A DNA stretch of 64,000 nucleotides from Rhodospirillaceae bacterium (GTDB lineage Bacteria > Pseudomonadota > Alphaproteobacteria > MPNO01 > UBA2964): the NCBI GenBank assembly GCA_002720855.1, contig PBIN01000001.1:1-64000 (forward strand), in the 5' to 3' direction. The notes beneath the pieces are model-generated. The model was not told where the DNA came from, did not search any database, and saw nothing but the letters and a program-made list of their open reading frames with translations. Within the stretch, counting starts at the first letter, position 1. Each line of letters opens with the position of its first letter. Shown here piece by piece: positions 38,819 to 47,629 of the stretch. The position numbers and the translations under genes are program-made.

Positions 38819-39894
38819 GGATGCACCGTCTCGGTGAACATATCGGTCGGTAGTTCTGTGCCAAGCCCAAGCTCTTTCGCCTTGTTGTATACTACATAGC
38901 CCGTTGCGGCGAACTGATACCCCATCCCCAAGTTGTTGAGGAAGCAGGAGCACTGCTCGTCGTTGGTTCGTCCTTCGCGGTCACCGTTGATGATCTGGGG
39001 TAACGACGGCAATGAGTCATGCCACTCATCCTGTTCGACACCGTACGACCCAACCTTGTCTTCGCCTACCAAGACACCATGCGTATAAATCATCTCAGCG
39101 TTGTCGTCGTGATCCAAAAGCACAAAGAGTTCGATATCAGGCCACGCCGCTTTTTCAACTTCTGTCGCGCCCGGACGCACGGTGCCGATATGCATGCCGG
39201 GCTCTAGCCATTCCTGCAAGAAAACCGGCATCACCGCGTTGGTCGCACAAGCCACCATCTGCGCGCCCTTACAGGCCTCTTCACCTGTATCACAGACGCG
39301 AACTTCCTTCTCTAGCGCCTCTTCCATTTCAGCGGCAAATGCCTTCCGGTTTTCAGGGTTCGGGCTGTACACGCGGATATCCTTCAGATCTCGAACGACA
39401 TCGTGCGCTAGAACAGCAGCGCCTGCCTGCCACCCCGACCCCAGGACAGCCAACGTATCGGCATCTTCAAGCGCCATATATTTGGCAGCAATCCCGTTGG
39501 TCGCCCCGACCCGCATTCGCTGCATTACCCCATCAGGACAAATCATAAGCGGTTCGCCATTGTGCGTACTGAATAAAAGAACCAAACCCACATAACGATC
39601 ATTCGGCGCGGCAGGAACTTTCACGCGGCGCATCTCATTTCCCTTAGTCGGAAACGTCAGAATGTCGGAATTCAGGCGGATCGCCCCAACACCAAGTTTC
39701 GGGATGACGCCATCCATCGATTTCAATGCATAGAGCCCGTCGTCGCGCAAAGTGGTGGGCGTGACAATGTCCGAGCGGCGCCGGTTACCGCCGCGGCCTT
39801 CGACAAGCTCTATGTAGGCTTCTTCCAAAACCGGAACGAGCTCCTCCATATGGAGCACCTGCTCGATATCTTCGTTGGATAATATAAGCGTCAT
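38815..39894 (-). CDS. ornithine cyclodeaminase/mu-crystallin family protein
   Basis: A 359-residue NAD(P)-dependent enzyme. The Rossmann segment is ADTLAVLGSGWQAGAAVLAH, and the substrate-side residues are in RRSDIVTPTT and NEMRRVKVPAAPNDRYVGLV. Family members deaminate ornithine, reduce cyclic or linear imines, or make siderophore precursors, so the reaction here is unknown. The mRNA continues from the Rieske oxygenase gene 30 nt upstream (GAGAGAAGG before the ATG). The pair suggests an N-containing or keto-acid substrate, which is inference. Confidence 0.88.
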   Translation of the reverse strand: MTLILSNEDIEQVLHMEELVPVLEEAYIELVEGRGGNRRRSDIVTPTTLRDDGLYALKSMDGVIPKLGVGAIRLNSDILTFPTKGNEMRRVKVPAAPNDRYVGLVLLFSTHNGEPLMICPDGVMQRMRVGATNGIAAKYMALEDADTLAVLGSGWQAGAAVLAHDVVRDLKDIRVYSPNPENRKAFAAEMEEALEKEVRVCDTGEEACKGAQMVACATNAVMPVFLQEWLEPGMHIGTVRPGATEVEKAAWPDIELFVLLDHDDNAEMIYTHGVLVGEDKVGSYGVEQDEWHDSLPSLPQIINGDREGRTNDEQCSCFLNNLGMGYQFAATGYVVYNKAKELGLGTELPTDMFTETVHP

Positions 39895-39924
39895 TTTGAG
39901 CGACCTTCTCTCACCGCATTGCTC

Positions 39925-41220
39925 TTAGATCGATGTTACCGGCACACCCTCACGGGTATGCAAAATATTCTTACTCAGCACATCATAATTAACGTCTCGT
40001 TTTTCGACCAGAGACGCAGAGCGGATTCGTTGATCCTTTGCAGTCAGACCGGGTGGATCGTCACCGCGTTCATTCATTTTCACGGCATTCAGCAAACGGC
40101 GACGTATCATGATGATCGATTTGTCACTATTCACGAGATATTCGAGCTGTCTTTGGTGTATCTCACCCTGGCTTTCCTGCATTGCCTTGTCCTGAAGGCC
40201 GACGGTATAGACTCCATTGAAGGTTTTTTCAGCGCGTTGCCCCTCGCGATCAATAAAATAGTCGTTGTCACGGTTCGCCTCAGCCCGCAAATCGGGACCG
40301 AGTTTAACGTGAGTGCCCTTGCCGTCTTTCATTGCCGATCGCTCTGAATTGGATAGCGGACGGGTTGGGTGGCAACTGATGATCCAGCGCCAAAAACTTT
40401 CGTCGTCGCGTGGAACCCATGCATTCGATCCCATCGCAAAATCGCCATAAGGCGGTGCAATCGTGAAGCAAGGCATAATCCACTGGCCGATACGCCAGTA
40501 GAAGCTGTCAGATTCTGCGTCACGCCGAGCAATCACATTTGTTCCGTAGGGCTGATCGACACTGTCGTAAAAAATATCTGTCGCGGAGGTCAGGTCGGCC
40601 CCCGTCGTGCCTTTGTGCAATGGATCCGTACTGAGCTCGTATTTATGCAAAAACGGCACATGCACGGGATCAATTCCACCTTCAAGTCCCTGAAGCCAGT
40701 TGCATTCCTCCCAGCGCCTCGTTGCATAACGATGGGCATCAGACACCAGACAATATTCATATTCCGGCGGTGGCGGTTTCTTCTCTGGCGGCCCCATATA
40801 GGTCCAAACAATTCCCCCAGCTTCGACTGCGGGATAGGCCTTAATTTTCGGTTTGATATCCCACAGATCGAAATCGGGTTCAGAAGGTATTTCGACAACA
40901 TTGCCTTCGAGATCAAATTTCCAACCATGATAAGAACAGCGCAGGCCGCAATCCTCATTCCTGGCAAAAAACAGGTTGGCGCGCCGATGCGGACAGAATT
41001 GATCGAGGACACCAACCTTGCCGTCACTTGCCCTAAAGACGATCAAATCCTCACCCATGAGCTTGAGACGCATCTGACCGCCGCCGGCATCAGGTATTTC
41101 GTCTGATTGGACAGCTGGCAGCCAATATCGCCGCAAGAGATTACCCATAGGCGTCCCTGGCCCGGTGCGGGTCAGAATTTCGTTTTCTTCTTCTGTAAAA
41201 AGCGAATATGAGGTCGACAC
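39925..41220 (-). CDS. Rieske non-heme iron oxygenase, alpha subunit
   Basis: 431-residue aromatic-ring-hydroxylating oxygenase. The Rieske centre ligands are CPHRRANLFF and LRCSYHGWKFDLEG (C-x-H … C-x2-H). The catalytic iron site is EGGIDPVHVPFLHKYE with the bridging Asp and two His. The layout resembles the phthalate 4,5-dioxygenase/vanillate demethylase group (single-component alpha). No ferredoxin or reductase gene is adjacent, so redox partners must come from elsewhere. GTG start at 41220 with GGGAGG upstream. It heads a two-gene operon with the cyclodeaminase-like gene. Confidence 0.92.
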   Translation of the reverse strand: MSTSYSLFTEEENEILTRTGPGTPMGNLLRRYWLPAVQSDEIPDAGGGQMRLKLMGEDLIVFRASDGKVGVLDQFCPHRRANLFFARNEDCGLRCSYHGWKFDLEGNVVEIPSEPDFDLWDIKPKIKAYPAVEAGGIVWTYMGPPEKKPPPPEYEYCLVSDAHRYATRRWEECNWLQGLEGGIDPVHVPFLHKYELSTDPLHKGTTGADLTSATDIFYDSVDQPYGTNVIARRDAESDSFYWRIGQWIMPCFTIAPPYGDFAMGSNAWVPRDDESFWRWIISCHPTRPLSNSERSAMKDGKGTHVKLGPDLRAEANRDNDYFIDREGQRAEKTFNGVYTVGLQDKAMQESQGEIHQRQLEYLVNSDKSIIMIRRRLLNAVKMNERGDDPPGLTAKDQRIRSASLVEKRDVNYDVLSKNILHTREGVPVTSI

Positions 41221-41468
41221 CCCAAAAACCTCCCGAATTTGGCTTTTCTAAATTTTATTATCAAAAAGGGTAACAGCGGCCCCTGCTTCTAACAAGGAGA
41301 AGCAATTGCATCATTCCTTGCAACACTCGCTCCGATCTCTTCGGAGTAAATAAAGAAATACCCAACAATTAAAATATTTAGACATATTATCTCTCTGTTG
41401 CGCTGGCACCCTCGGCACGGTATGCCAACGGACCGTCGCCATCCGTAATTTCAACAACCGATCATTTT

Positions 41469-42209
41469 ATGGGTTTCGAAGAGCTCACCATTGTCCTGAC
41501 CGCCATCGCAATTGGTTCCTATTTCAAAGGAGCAGTCGGAATAGGACTACCAACGATCGCCGTACCAACATTGGCCGCCTTTATCGGCGTGGAACACGCG
41601 ATTGTGGTCCTCACGATCCCGGTGGCGGCAAGCAATATCTGGATTTGTTGGCGCTACCGAAAAATGACCAGCGATGTACCGCATCTCAATATTTCATTGA
41701 TTTGCGCCGCCGTAGGAACCGCCTCTGGGACCTTTGTATTGGCTTCCCTGACCGATAACGCCCTTCTTTGGCTTATTATCATATGGCTCGGCTTGTATTT
41801 GCTCATTCTCGCCGTCAAACCTGACTTTCAGCTTAAAGGTAAAGCCGCAAAACGAGGCGCACCTGCCCTCGCCTTGTTTGGAGGAGCCTGTCAGGGAGCC
41901 ACCGGAATCGCCGGTCCAGTCGTCGCGACCTGGATACATTCTTATCGCTTACAAAGTAAAACATACGTTTTCGCCGCCTCTTTAATGTTCTTAGCAATCT
42001 CGGGTACGCACGTTTTTGCGGTCGGTGGTCTAGGCCTCTACACCGAAGACCGCATTATTCAAGGACTTTGGGCGATCGTTCCAACAGTTCTGTTCACGCA
42101 GTTCGGCATGTGGACCACGCCCTACATCAGCACCAAGTGGTTTAACCGGCTTGTTATCTCGGTGATCGTCATTATGTGGTTCAAGCTGATCTGGCAGGCT
42201 GTTGGCTGA
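41469..42209 (+). CDS. TauE/SafE family permease
   Basis: A 246-residue integral membrane protein with about seven or eight hydrophobic segments, including the family-typical opening IAIGSYFKGAVGIGLPTIAV and the mid-protein GGACQGATGIAGPVVATWI. Members export sulfite or sulfonates, or move organic acids and anions. It is divergent from the Rieske gene (248-nt gap) and translationally coupled to the following amidotransferase (TGATG). The anion handled is unknown. Confidence 0.9.
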   Translation: MGFEELTIVLTAIAIGSYFKGAVGIGLPTIAVPTLAAFIGVEHAIVVLTIPVAASNIWICWRYRKMTSDVPHLNISLICAAVGTASGTFVLASLTDNALLWLIIIWLGLYLLILAVKPDFQLKGKAAKRGAPALALFGGACQGATGIAGPVVATWIHSYRLQSKTYVFAASLMFLAISGTHVFAVGGLGLYTEDRIIQGLWAIVPTVLFTQFGMWTTPYISTKWFNRLVISVIVIMWFKLIWQAVG

Positions 42210-42919
42210 TGACGAAAACCGTCATCGCGGTCAGGCATGTCGAGTTTGAACATCTCGGCAGTTTCGCGGCGATTTTAGAGGACCGCGGATATACCGTCCG
42301 TTACGTTGACGCCGGAATCAACACAATTTCTACATCTCACTCCGATGACGCAGATCTGCTGGTTGTTCTTGGTGGGCCCATCGGCGCATACGAAGATGAT
42401 CGCTACCCGTATCTAACGGATGAACTTGCTTTAATTCAGCGACATCTCGCCGCGAAACGACCAATTTTGGGCATTTGTCTTGGTGCTCAACTCATTGCGC
42501 GTGCGTTAGGGTCGAAGGTCTACCCCGGGTCAAAAAAAGAGATCGGATGGTCACAGTTAAATATTAATAATCAAATAGATGGAAATCTTCTTGAATATTT
42601 AACTTTAAATAATAATCAGGTTCTCCACTGGCATGGAGATACGTTCGATTTACCGGATCACGCCTCTTGCCTCGCTTCAACCGACGTTACACCCAATCAG
42701 ACCTTTATCGTCGGTGATACCGTGCTTGGATTACAGTTTCATATTGAGGTTTTGAGTGGCGAAATAGAACGCTGGTTGATCGGTCATGCCAGCGAAATTG
42801 CTGCTACTGACGGCGTTACCGTGGAAAAAATCAGGTCTGATACGTCGAAGTACGGTCCTGCCCTAGAGAAAGCCGCGAGAACCATATTTTCAGACTGGCT
42901 CGACAGAGCTGGACTCTAG
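42209..42919 (+). CDS. class I glutamine amidotransferase-like protein
   Basis: 236 residues resembling the glutaminase half of GMP synthase. Cys nucleophile in LGICLGAQLIARALGSKVYPG, oxyanion-type VLGGPIGAYEDDRYPYL, and the His/Glu pair in GLQFHIEVL (usually HPE). It lacks a synthetase domain, so it may act on gamma-glutamyl compounds, as PuuD-like hydrolases do, or with an unknown partner. The ATG at 42209 overlaps the TauE stop. A short AT-rich stretch (42555–42620) is notable inside the gene. Confidence 0.87.
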   Translation: MTKTVIAVRHVEFEHLGSFAAILEDRGYTVRYVDAGINTISTSHSDDADLLVVLGGPIGAYEDDRYPYLTDELALIQRHLAAKRPILGICLGAQLIARALGSKVYPGSKKEIGWSQLNINNQIDGNLLEYLTLNNNQVLHWHGDTFDLPDHASCLASTDVTPNQTFIVGDTVLGLQFHIEVLSGEIERWLIGHASEIAATDGVTVEKIRSDTSKYGPALEKAARTIFSDWLDRAGL

Positions 42920-42922
42920 TAT

Positions 42923-43573
42923 TTATTCCGCTGCCGCTGGCATTGGGCAAGTGACGCCGGTACCGCCCAACCCGCAATAGCCCGCGGGGTTCTTGGCGAG
43001 ATATTGCTGGTGATAATCCTCAGCGTAATAAAACTCCGGCGCATCTTTAATTTCTGATGTGATGCCGCCATGGCCTGCTGCCATCAACGCCTCACCAAAC
43101 ATTTGGAACGATTTTTCAACTGCCGCACGCTGTTCTGCGGAATAGACATATATCCCCGACCGATATTGTGTCCCAACATCATTGCCCTGGCGCATACCCT
43201 GCGTCGGGTCATGTCCTTCCCAGAATACCTTGAGAAGCGCTTCAACGCTGACTTCCTTCGGATCAAAAACCACCAGAACAGCTTCGGTATGGCCGGTTCG
43301 TCCTGAGCAAACCTCTTCATAAGTCGGGTTTTTGGTGTGGCCGGCGATATAGCCTACCGCGGTCGTGAAAACACCTGGTGTTTGCCAGAATATCCGCTCC
43401 GCGCCCCAGAAACAGCCAAGCGCGAACACGATCTGCTCCATCCCATCCGGAAAAGGCGGTTTCAAGGGGTTTCCGTTGGCAATATGCTTGTCGGATACCT
43501 GCAAAGCCGTATCACGCCCTGGCAACGCATCTTCAGCAGATGGAACTTCCAATTTTCGCGGCGAAAACCACAT
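42923..43573 (-). CDS. msrA: peptide methionine (S)-S-oxide reductase
   Basis: 216-residue MsrA, repairing methionine sulfoxide in proteins. The catalytic [14 protein letters not shown] includes the nucleophilic Cys, and [36 protein letters not shown] and [12 protein letters not shown] are standard. The C-terminal [15 protein letters not shown] carries the recycling Cys pair. It ends three bases from the convergent amidotransferase gene. An N-terminal extension of about 40 residues precedes the core. Confidence 0.97.
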   Translation of the reverse strand: MWFSPRKLEVPSAEDALPGRDTALQVSDKHIANGNPLKPPFPDGMEQIVFALGCFWGAERIFWQTPGVFTTAVGYIAGHTKNPTYEEVCSGRTGHTEAVLVVFDPKEVSVEALLKVFWEGHDPTQGMRQGNDVGTQYRSGIYVYSAEQRAAVEKSFQMFGEALMAAGHGGITSEIKDAPEFYYAEDYHQQYLAKNPAGYCGLGGTGVTCPMPAAAE

Positions 43574-43687
43574 AGCGTACCTCTTTGGTTAACCTGCCTC
43601 CACAAGATAGGCATTTTCAGGCGCCACCGCTAGACTCTAACAAGACCTCTACGATAGTTTGATCGCTGTATTTAGCGGAGAAATTTG

Positions 43688-45040
43688 ATGGCTGATATTG
43701 GGTTTCGGAGTTTTCTGGATGATCTTGACAAGGCAGGGGAGCTAAAACGCATCACCAAGCCTGTCGATTGCCGCCAGCTATCTGCACTCGGCGAACAGGC
43801 CGATCAGGCAACCATATTTGAGAATATCGAGGGCTATCCCGGCTGGAAGGTCGCGACGGCATTGGTTTCCACACGCAAACGGCTCGGTATTGCAATGGGT
43901 TGCACGGAAAGCCGTATCGCGTTTGAGTTTGAAGAAAAGTCGAGCAAGCCAATTGATCCTGTCATCGTCAATAACGCACCCTGTCAGGAAGTCGTGATGG
44001 AGGGCGATGACGTCGATCTGACGAGCATCCCACTACCATTGATGCATCTGTACGATGGTGGACCCTATATTTCCGGCACCTTCGCGGTCTCTCAGGACCC
44101 CGATCATGGTTCAAATGTCGGCTGTTACCGGTTGATGTACCGCACACCCAACGAGACCGGCATCGATCTTGTCTCGCCATCGGACATGCGATTTTACTAT
44201 CAGCGTGCCCTAGACAAAGGCGAGCCACTGCCTATCGCCATCGCGGTCGGAGTTCATCCGCTCGATATGCTAGCAGCATCCTACAAGGCCCCGATTGATA
44301 CCAACGAATTGGCGCTGGCAGGCGGATTGCGTGGCGAAGCGCTCGAGATGGTCAAATGCAAGACATTGGACCTCGAAGTCCCTGCCGATGCCGAAATCGT
44401 CCTGGAAGGCGAATTGCTACCGATTGGCTGGACGGCTGACGAGGGTCCGTTCGGTGAGTTCAGTCAGATTTCTGGGGATGTGAAGTGGAATCCCATCTTC
44501 CGCATCAAATGCATTACTCATCGCAAAAATCCAATTTTTTATATGCTCCAAATGCCGTGGGAGAATGACTGGCTGTCTGCGCCTGTTACCGAGGCGGCCG
44601 GTTTGCAGGCCTTGCGCGTTGCCAGCGTACAGCCGGTGGATATCCGCGCACCTGTCGGTAGTTGCGGTTATTGGGCGCTTATCGCCTCGATCAAAAAGCG
44701 TCCTGGCGAGGGCAAGAATGCCGTCACCGCCCTGCTTTCGGTGGCCGAGGTAAAATACGTTGTCGTCACCGACGATGATATCAACATTCACGATCCCGAT
44801 GAACTGGACTGGGCGATCGCTTTCCGGGTTCAGGCCGATGAAGATGCAATCATCCTGAAAGGCGCGCGGGCGAAACATATTGATCCAAGCGTCAAATCCT
44901 GGGAGCTCGGTAAGGGCGGCCTGCCAACGACCGCCAAAATTGGCATCGATGCGACAATCCCCGAAGGGGTTCCACCCATATTGTATCGCCGGATCAAGAA
45001 TTACGGTCGCGACCGTATTAAACTGGAGGATTTCGAATGA
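43688..45040 (+). CDS. UbiD family (de)carboxylase
   Basis: A 450-residue prenylated-FMN-dependent decarboxylase of the UbiD superfamily. Typical features are the N-terminal FRSFLDDLDKAGELKRI, the metal/cofactor region NVGCYRLMYRTPNETGIDL, and DEGPFGEFSQISGDVKWNPI with catalytic acidic residues. Substrates in the family include aromatic, cinnamic and heteroaromatic acids. A UbiX prenyltransferase is needed and is not in the window. The start at 43688 follows CGGAGAAATTTG. Its stop is coupled (ATGA) to a 60-residue protein, and an ALDH follows. Confidence 0.92.
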   Translation: MADIGFRSFLDDLDKAGELKRITKPVDCRQLSALGEQADQATIFENIEGYPGWKVATALVSTRKRLGIAMGCTESRIAFEFEEKSSKPIDPVIVNNAPCQEVVMEGDDVDLTSIPLPLMHLYDGGPYISGTFAVSQDPDHGSNVGCYRLMYRTPNETGIDLVSPSDMRFYYQRALDKGEPLPIAIAVGVHPLDMLAASYKAPIDTNELALAGGLRGEALEMVKCKTLDLEVPADAEIVLEGELLPIGWTADEGPFGEFSQISGDVKWNPIFRIKCITHRKNPIFYMLQMPWENDWLSAPVTEAAGLQALRVASVQPVDIRAPVGSCGYWALIASIKKRPGEGKNAVTALLSVAEVKYVVVTDDDINIHDPDELDWAIAFRVQADEDAIILKGARAKHIDPSVKSWELGKGGLPTTAKIGIDATIPEGVPPILYRRIKNYGRDRIKLEDFE

Positions 45041-45219
45041 GCCCGCTGGCAACCAAGATCAAGACCTCGCTCGAATCCGAGGCTCAGCAATTTCACGATG
45101 TCGTGGACGAACACATGGATGTACCGTGGCAGGAATTCCTGAGAGCCTGGGGCGAGTTACGCGCCATCGACATCCTACAGCGCGACGATGAGGGTGCTTA
45201 TTTTATCGAAGTGAGTTGA
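45037..45219 (+). CDS. small protein coupled to UbiD
   Basis: 60 residues, SPLATKIKTSLESEAQQFHD to AYFIEVS. It contains no Cys, so it is not the zinc-ribbon-like D subunit (VdcD/BsdD) of hydroxyarylate decarboxylases. It looks like a winged-helix or single helical hairpin (VVDEHMDVPWQEFLRAWGEL, RAIDILQRDDEGAYF). The ATG overlaps the ubiD stop by four bases, which argues for equimolar or partner expression. Function unknown; a UbiD accessory or a small regulator are both possible. Confidence 0.7.
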   Translation: MSPLATKIKTSLESEAQQFHDVVDEHMDVPWQEFLRAWGELRAIDILQRDDEGAYFIEVS

Positions 45220-45276
45220 TTTAGCCGCGCATTTTACACATGTTGCAGGCACCAAATTTCATGATGGAGATATAGA

Positions 45277-46758
45277 GTGGCGACGCCAGACAAGTCTGAC
45301 AATCATCAAGCAATGAACTTTATTAATGGCGAGTACCGGACCGGCAGTTCAGGAAAAACATTTAATAATATCAGCCCTGTAAACGGTTCCCTCCTGTCGA
45401 TCGTCCATGAGGCCAGCGAAGCTGACGTCGATGACGCGGTCCAAGCTGCCAAGGCGGCGCTGAAAGGTCCCTGGGGAACAATGCCTCTTGCAGATCGCCT
45501 CAAACTAGTGACAGCGATTGTCGGCGGCATTCAGGATCGATTTGATGATTTCCTTCAGGCCGAAGTTGCGGATACCGGGAAGCCGGTGAGCCTCGCATCG
45601 CACCTTGATATTCCACGCGGCGCGGCGAATTTTGAAGTGTTTGCAGACATCATGCGCAATCATCATGGTGAGAGTTATCGCATGCCAACGCCTGATGGTA
45701 CGGGTGCGCTGAACTACACGGTCAGCAAGCCCAAGGGCGTCATCGGCATTATCTGCCCCTGGAATCTGCCTTTGCTGCTTATGACATGGAAGGCAGGCCC
45801 TGCGCTCGCCTGCGGCAATACGATTGTCGTGAAGCCATCAGAAGAGACACCGTCGACCGCCGCTTTGCTAGGGGAAGTTATGAACGACGTTGGGGTACCG
45901 CCTGGCGTCTACAACGTGGTCCAGGGAATGGGCCCCGGCTCCACGGGTGAATTCCTGACAAGACATCCCGACGTCGACGCCATCACCTTTACTGGCGAAA
46001 CCCGCACGGGTGAAGCAATCCTGCAGAATGCCGCCGTGGGTGTACGCGATGTCTCATTTGAGCTTGGCGGCAAGAATCCCGCCATCGTTTTTGCCGATTG
46101 CGACATGGATAAAGCCATCGAAGGCACGATGCGATCTGCTTTCGCCAATTGCGGCCAGGTCTGTCTCGGCACCGAACGGGTTTATGTTGAACGGCCGATC
46201 TTTGATGAGTTTGTAAGCCGTCTGAAAGAGGGCGCGGAAGGGCTCGTTTGTGGCGTTCCTGAAGAAAATTCGACGTCACTCGGCCCGTTGATTAGCAAAG
46301 AACATCAGGAAAAAGTTCTCGGCTATTACAATAAAGCCAAAGATGAAGGTGCGACAGTCATTACAGGCGGCGGTGTGCCCGATATGATTGATATGAATGA
46401 AGGCGCGTGGATCGAACCCACCATTTGGACCGGTCTCCCGGAGGATTCCGCTGTAAACCAGGAAGAAATCTTCGGGCCCTGCTGCCACATTTCACCGTTT
46501 GATACAGAAGACGAAGCGGTCGAAAAAGCCAACGACACGCCTTACGGGCTTGCGTGCTCAATCTGGACGGAAGATCTGACACGTGCCCATCGCGTTGCAC
46601 CGAAAATGGAAGTTGGAATTTGTTGGGTAAATAGTTGGTTCCTGCGTGATCTACGGACACCATTTGGCGGCTCCAAACAATCCGGCATCGGACGTGAAGG
46701 CGGGAACTACTCGCTCGAATTCTATACCGAGATGAGCAACGTCTGTGTAAAGCTGTAG
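45277..46758 (+). CDS. aldehyde dehydrogenase (2-hydroxymuconic semialdehyde dehydrogenase type)
   Basis: 493-residue NAD(P)+-dependent ALDH. N-terminal INGEYRTGSSGKTFNNISPV, Rossmann/substrate segment CPWNLPLLLMTWKAGPALA, the general base Glu in FELGGKNPAIVF, the nucleophilic Cys in NCGQVCLGTERVYVE, and the C-terminal FLRDLRTPFGGSKQSGIGRE. The last two segments match the 2-hydroxymuconic/2-aminomuconic semialdehyde group of meta-cleavage pathways. GTG start with GGAG about 10 nt upstream. It lies 57 nt after the small UbiD partner in the same direction. Confidence 0.9.
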   Translation: MATPDKSDNHQAMNFINGEYRTGSSGKTFNNISPVNGSLLSIVHEASEADVDDAVQAAKAALKGPWGTMPLADRLKLVTAIVGGIQDRFDDFLQAEVADTGKPVSLASHLDIPRGAANFEVFADIMRNHHGESYRMPTPDGTGALNYTVSKPKGVIGIICPWNLPLLLMTWKAGPALACGNTIVVKPSEETPSTAALLGEVMNDVGVPPGVYNVVQGMGPGSTGEFLTRHPDVDAITFTGETRTGEAILQNAAVGVRDVSFELGGKNPAIVFADCDMDKAIEGTMRSAFANCGQVCLGTERVYVERPIFDEFVSRLKEGAEGLVCGVPEENSTSLGPLISKEHQEKVLGYYNKAKDEGATVITGGGVPDMIDMNEGAWIEPTIWTGLPEDSAVNQEEIFGPCCHISPFDTEDEAVEKANDTPYGLACSIWTEDLTRAHRVAPKMEVGICWVNSWFLRDLRTPFGGSKQSGIGREGGNYSLEFYTEMSNVCVKL

Positions 46759-46767
46759 GGCCAAATT

Positions 46768-47475
46768 CTATATTCGCCACCCTCGCGCACGATTAAAAAG
46801 GTCTGTAATCCAGTATGCCTGAGCACCAATTGCAGCGGCAGGCAATAGAAGCCAGAGGATATCAAACAGCGCGAGTGCGAACACGATCATGCAGAAGTCC
46901 GCTCTACTGAATTTGTGAAATATCAAGATCAGCCAATCGATAATATTTTCAGGCTCTTTCTGCACGACCGCCTGTTCTTCTCTCGTTTGAGCGTTTTCCT
47001 CTGCCTCTTTCCCTGCGTAATAAAAAAGATCAACTACATAATCGATAGTTGCGCCGACAGTCGCGGCCACGCCGCACCAGAACCAAAATATAGTGTCGCT
47101 GGCAATCCAGGTTCCGTATCCAAGCGCTATAAAAAAAACACTGTCAACGAGCCAATCGACGACATCATCAAACTTGGCACCAAATTCCGAAGACAAATTC
47201 TTAAGCCGCGCGATTTCGCCATCGCAGTTGTCTAACGTGTAACCAAGGACGAATAGCGCCCCCCCAATAAGACCGTCCTGATAATTGCCCTGCGCGAAAA
47301 ACCATGCCGCCGCCAATCCGGATAGAAGCGACAGCGCCGTTACATGATTGGGGGTTAAGGGCGTAAGCAGCAACAATTTCGTCAATCGATACGAAAATTG
47401 CCTGACCAGAGGGAAGAGCTGTTCCGGCTTGGTCAATGCCGGGCGATCTCCTGAACTTGTCTGGGGGTCGGTCAT
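46768..47475 (-). CDS. CDP-alcohol phosphatidyltransferase family protein (first)
   Basis: 235-residue membrane enzyme of the CDP-alcohol phosphotransferase family. The complete motif D-x2-DG-x2-AR-x8-G-x3-D-x3-D is present in DNCDGEIARLKNL … EFGAKFDDVVD. Several hydrophobic helices surround it (VTALSLLSGLAAAWFFA, LFVLGYTLDN). It transfers a phospho- or phosphatidyl-alcohol group from a CDP-activated donor, as in phospholipid or inositol-phosphate synthesis. It is divergent from hpnL across 154 nt and unrelated in length to the second copy at 52173, so the cassette has two different members. Confidence 0.88.
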   Translation of the reverse strand: MTDPQTSSGDRPALTKPEQLFPLVRQFSYRLTKLLLLTPLTPNHVTALSLLSGLAAAWFFAQGNYQDGLIGGALFVLGYTLDNCDGEIARLKNLSSEFGAKFDDVVDWLVDSVFFIALGYGTWIASDTIFWFWCGVAATVGATIDYVVDLFYYAGKEAEENAQTREEQAVVQKEPENIIDWLILIFHKFSRADFCMIVFALALFDILWLLLPAAAIGAQAYWITDLFNRARGWRI

Positions 47476-47629
47476 AAAATTAGATTATCTACACACTTGG
47501 TTTCCAACTCTGTCTAATCGAGGCAAGTGATCGAAGCAAGTTTCGAACCAGCACAGCGAACAAGCATCTGGTCATGTCTTCACTCTCCGCTTAAAACCGA
47601 GAAAGACAGAGAACAAAACGCTGCAAAAC

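Noticed and set aside
40369-41106. 245-residue plus-strand ORF opposite the Rieske gene
   Set aside because: Antisense shadow; the Rieske motifs on the minus strand are unambiguous.
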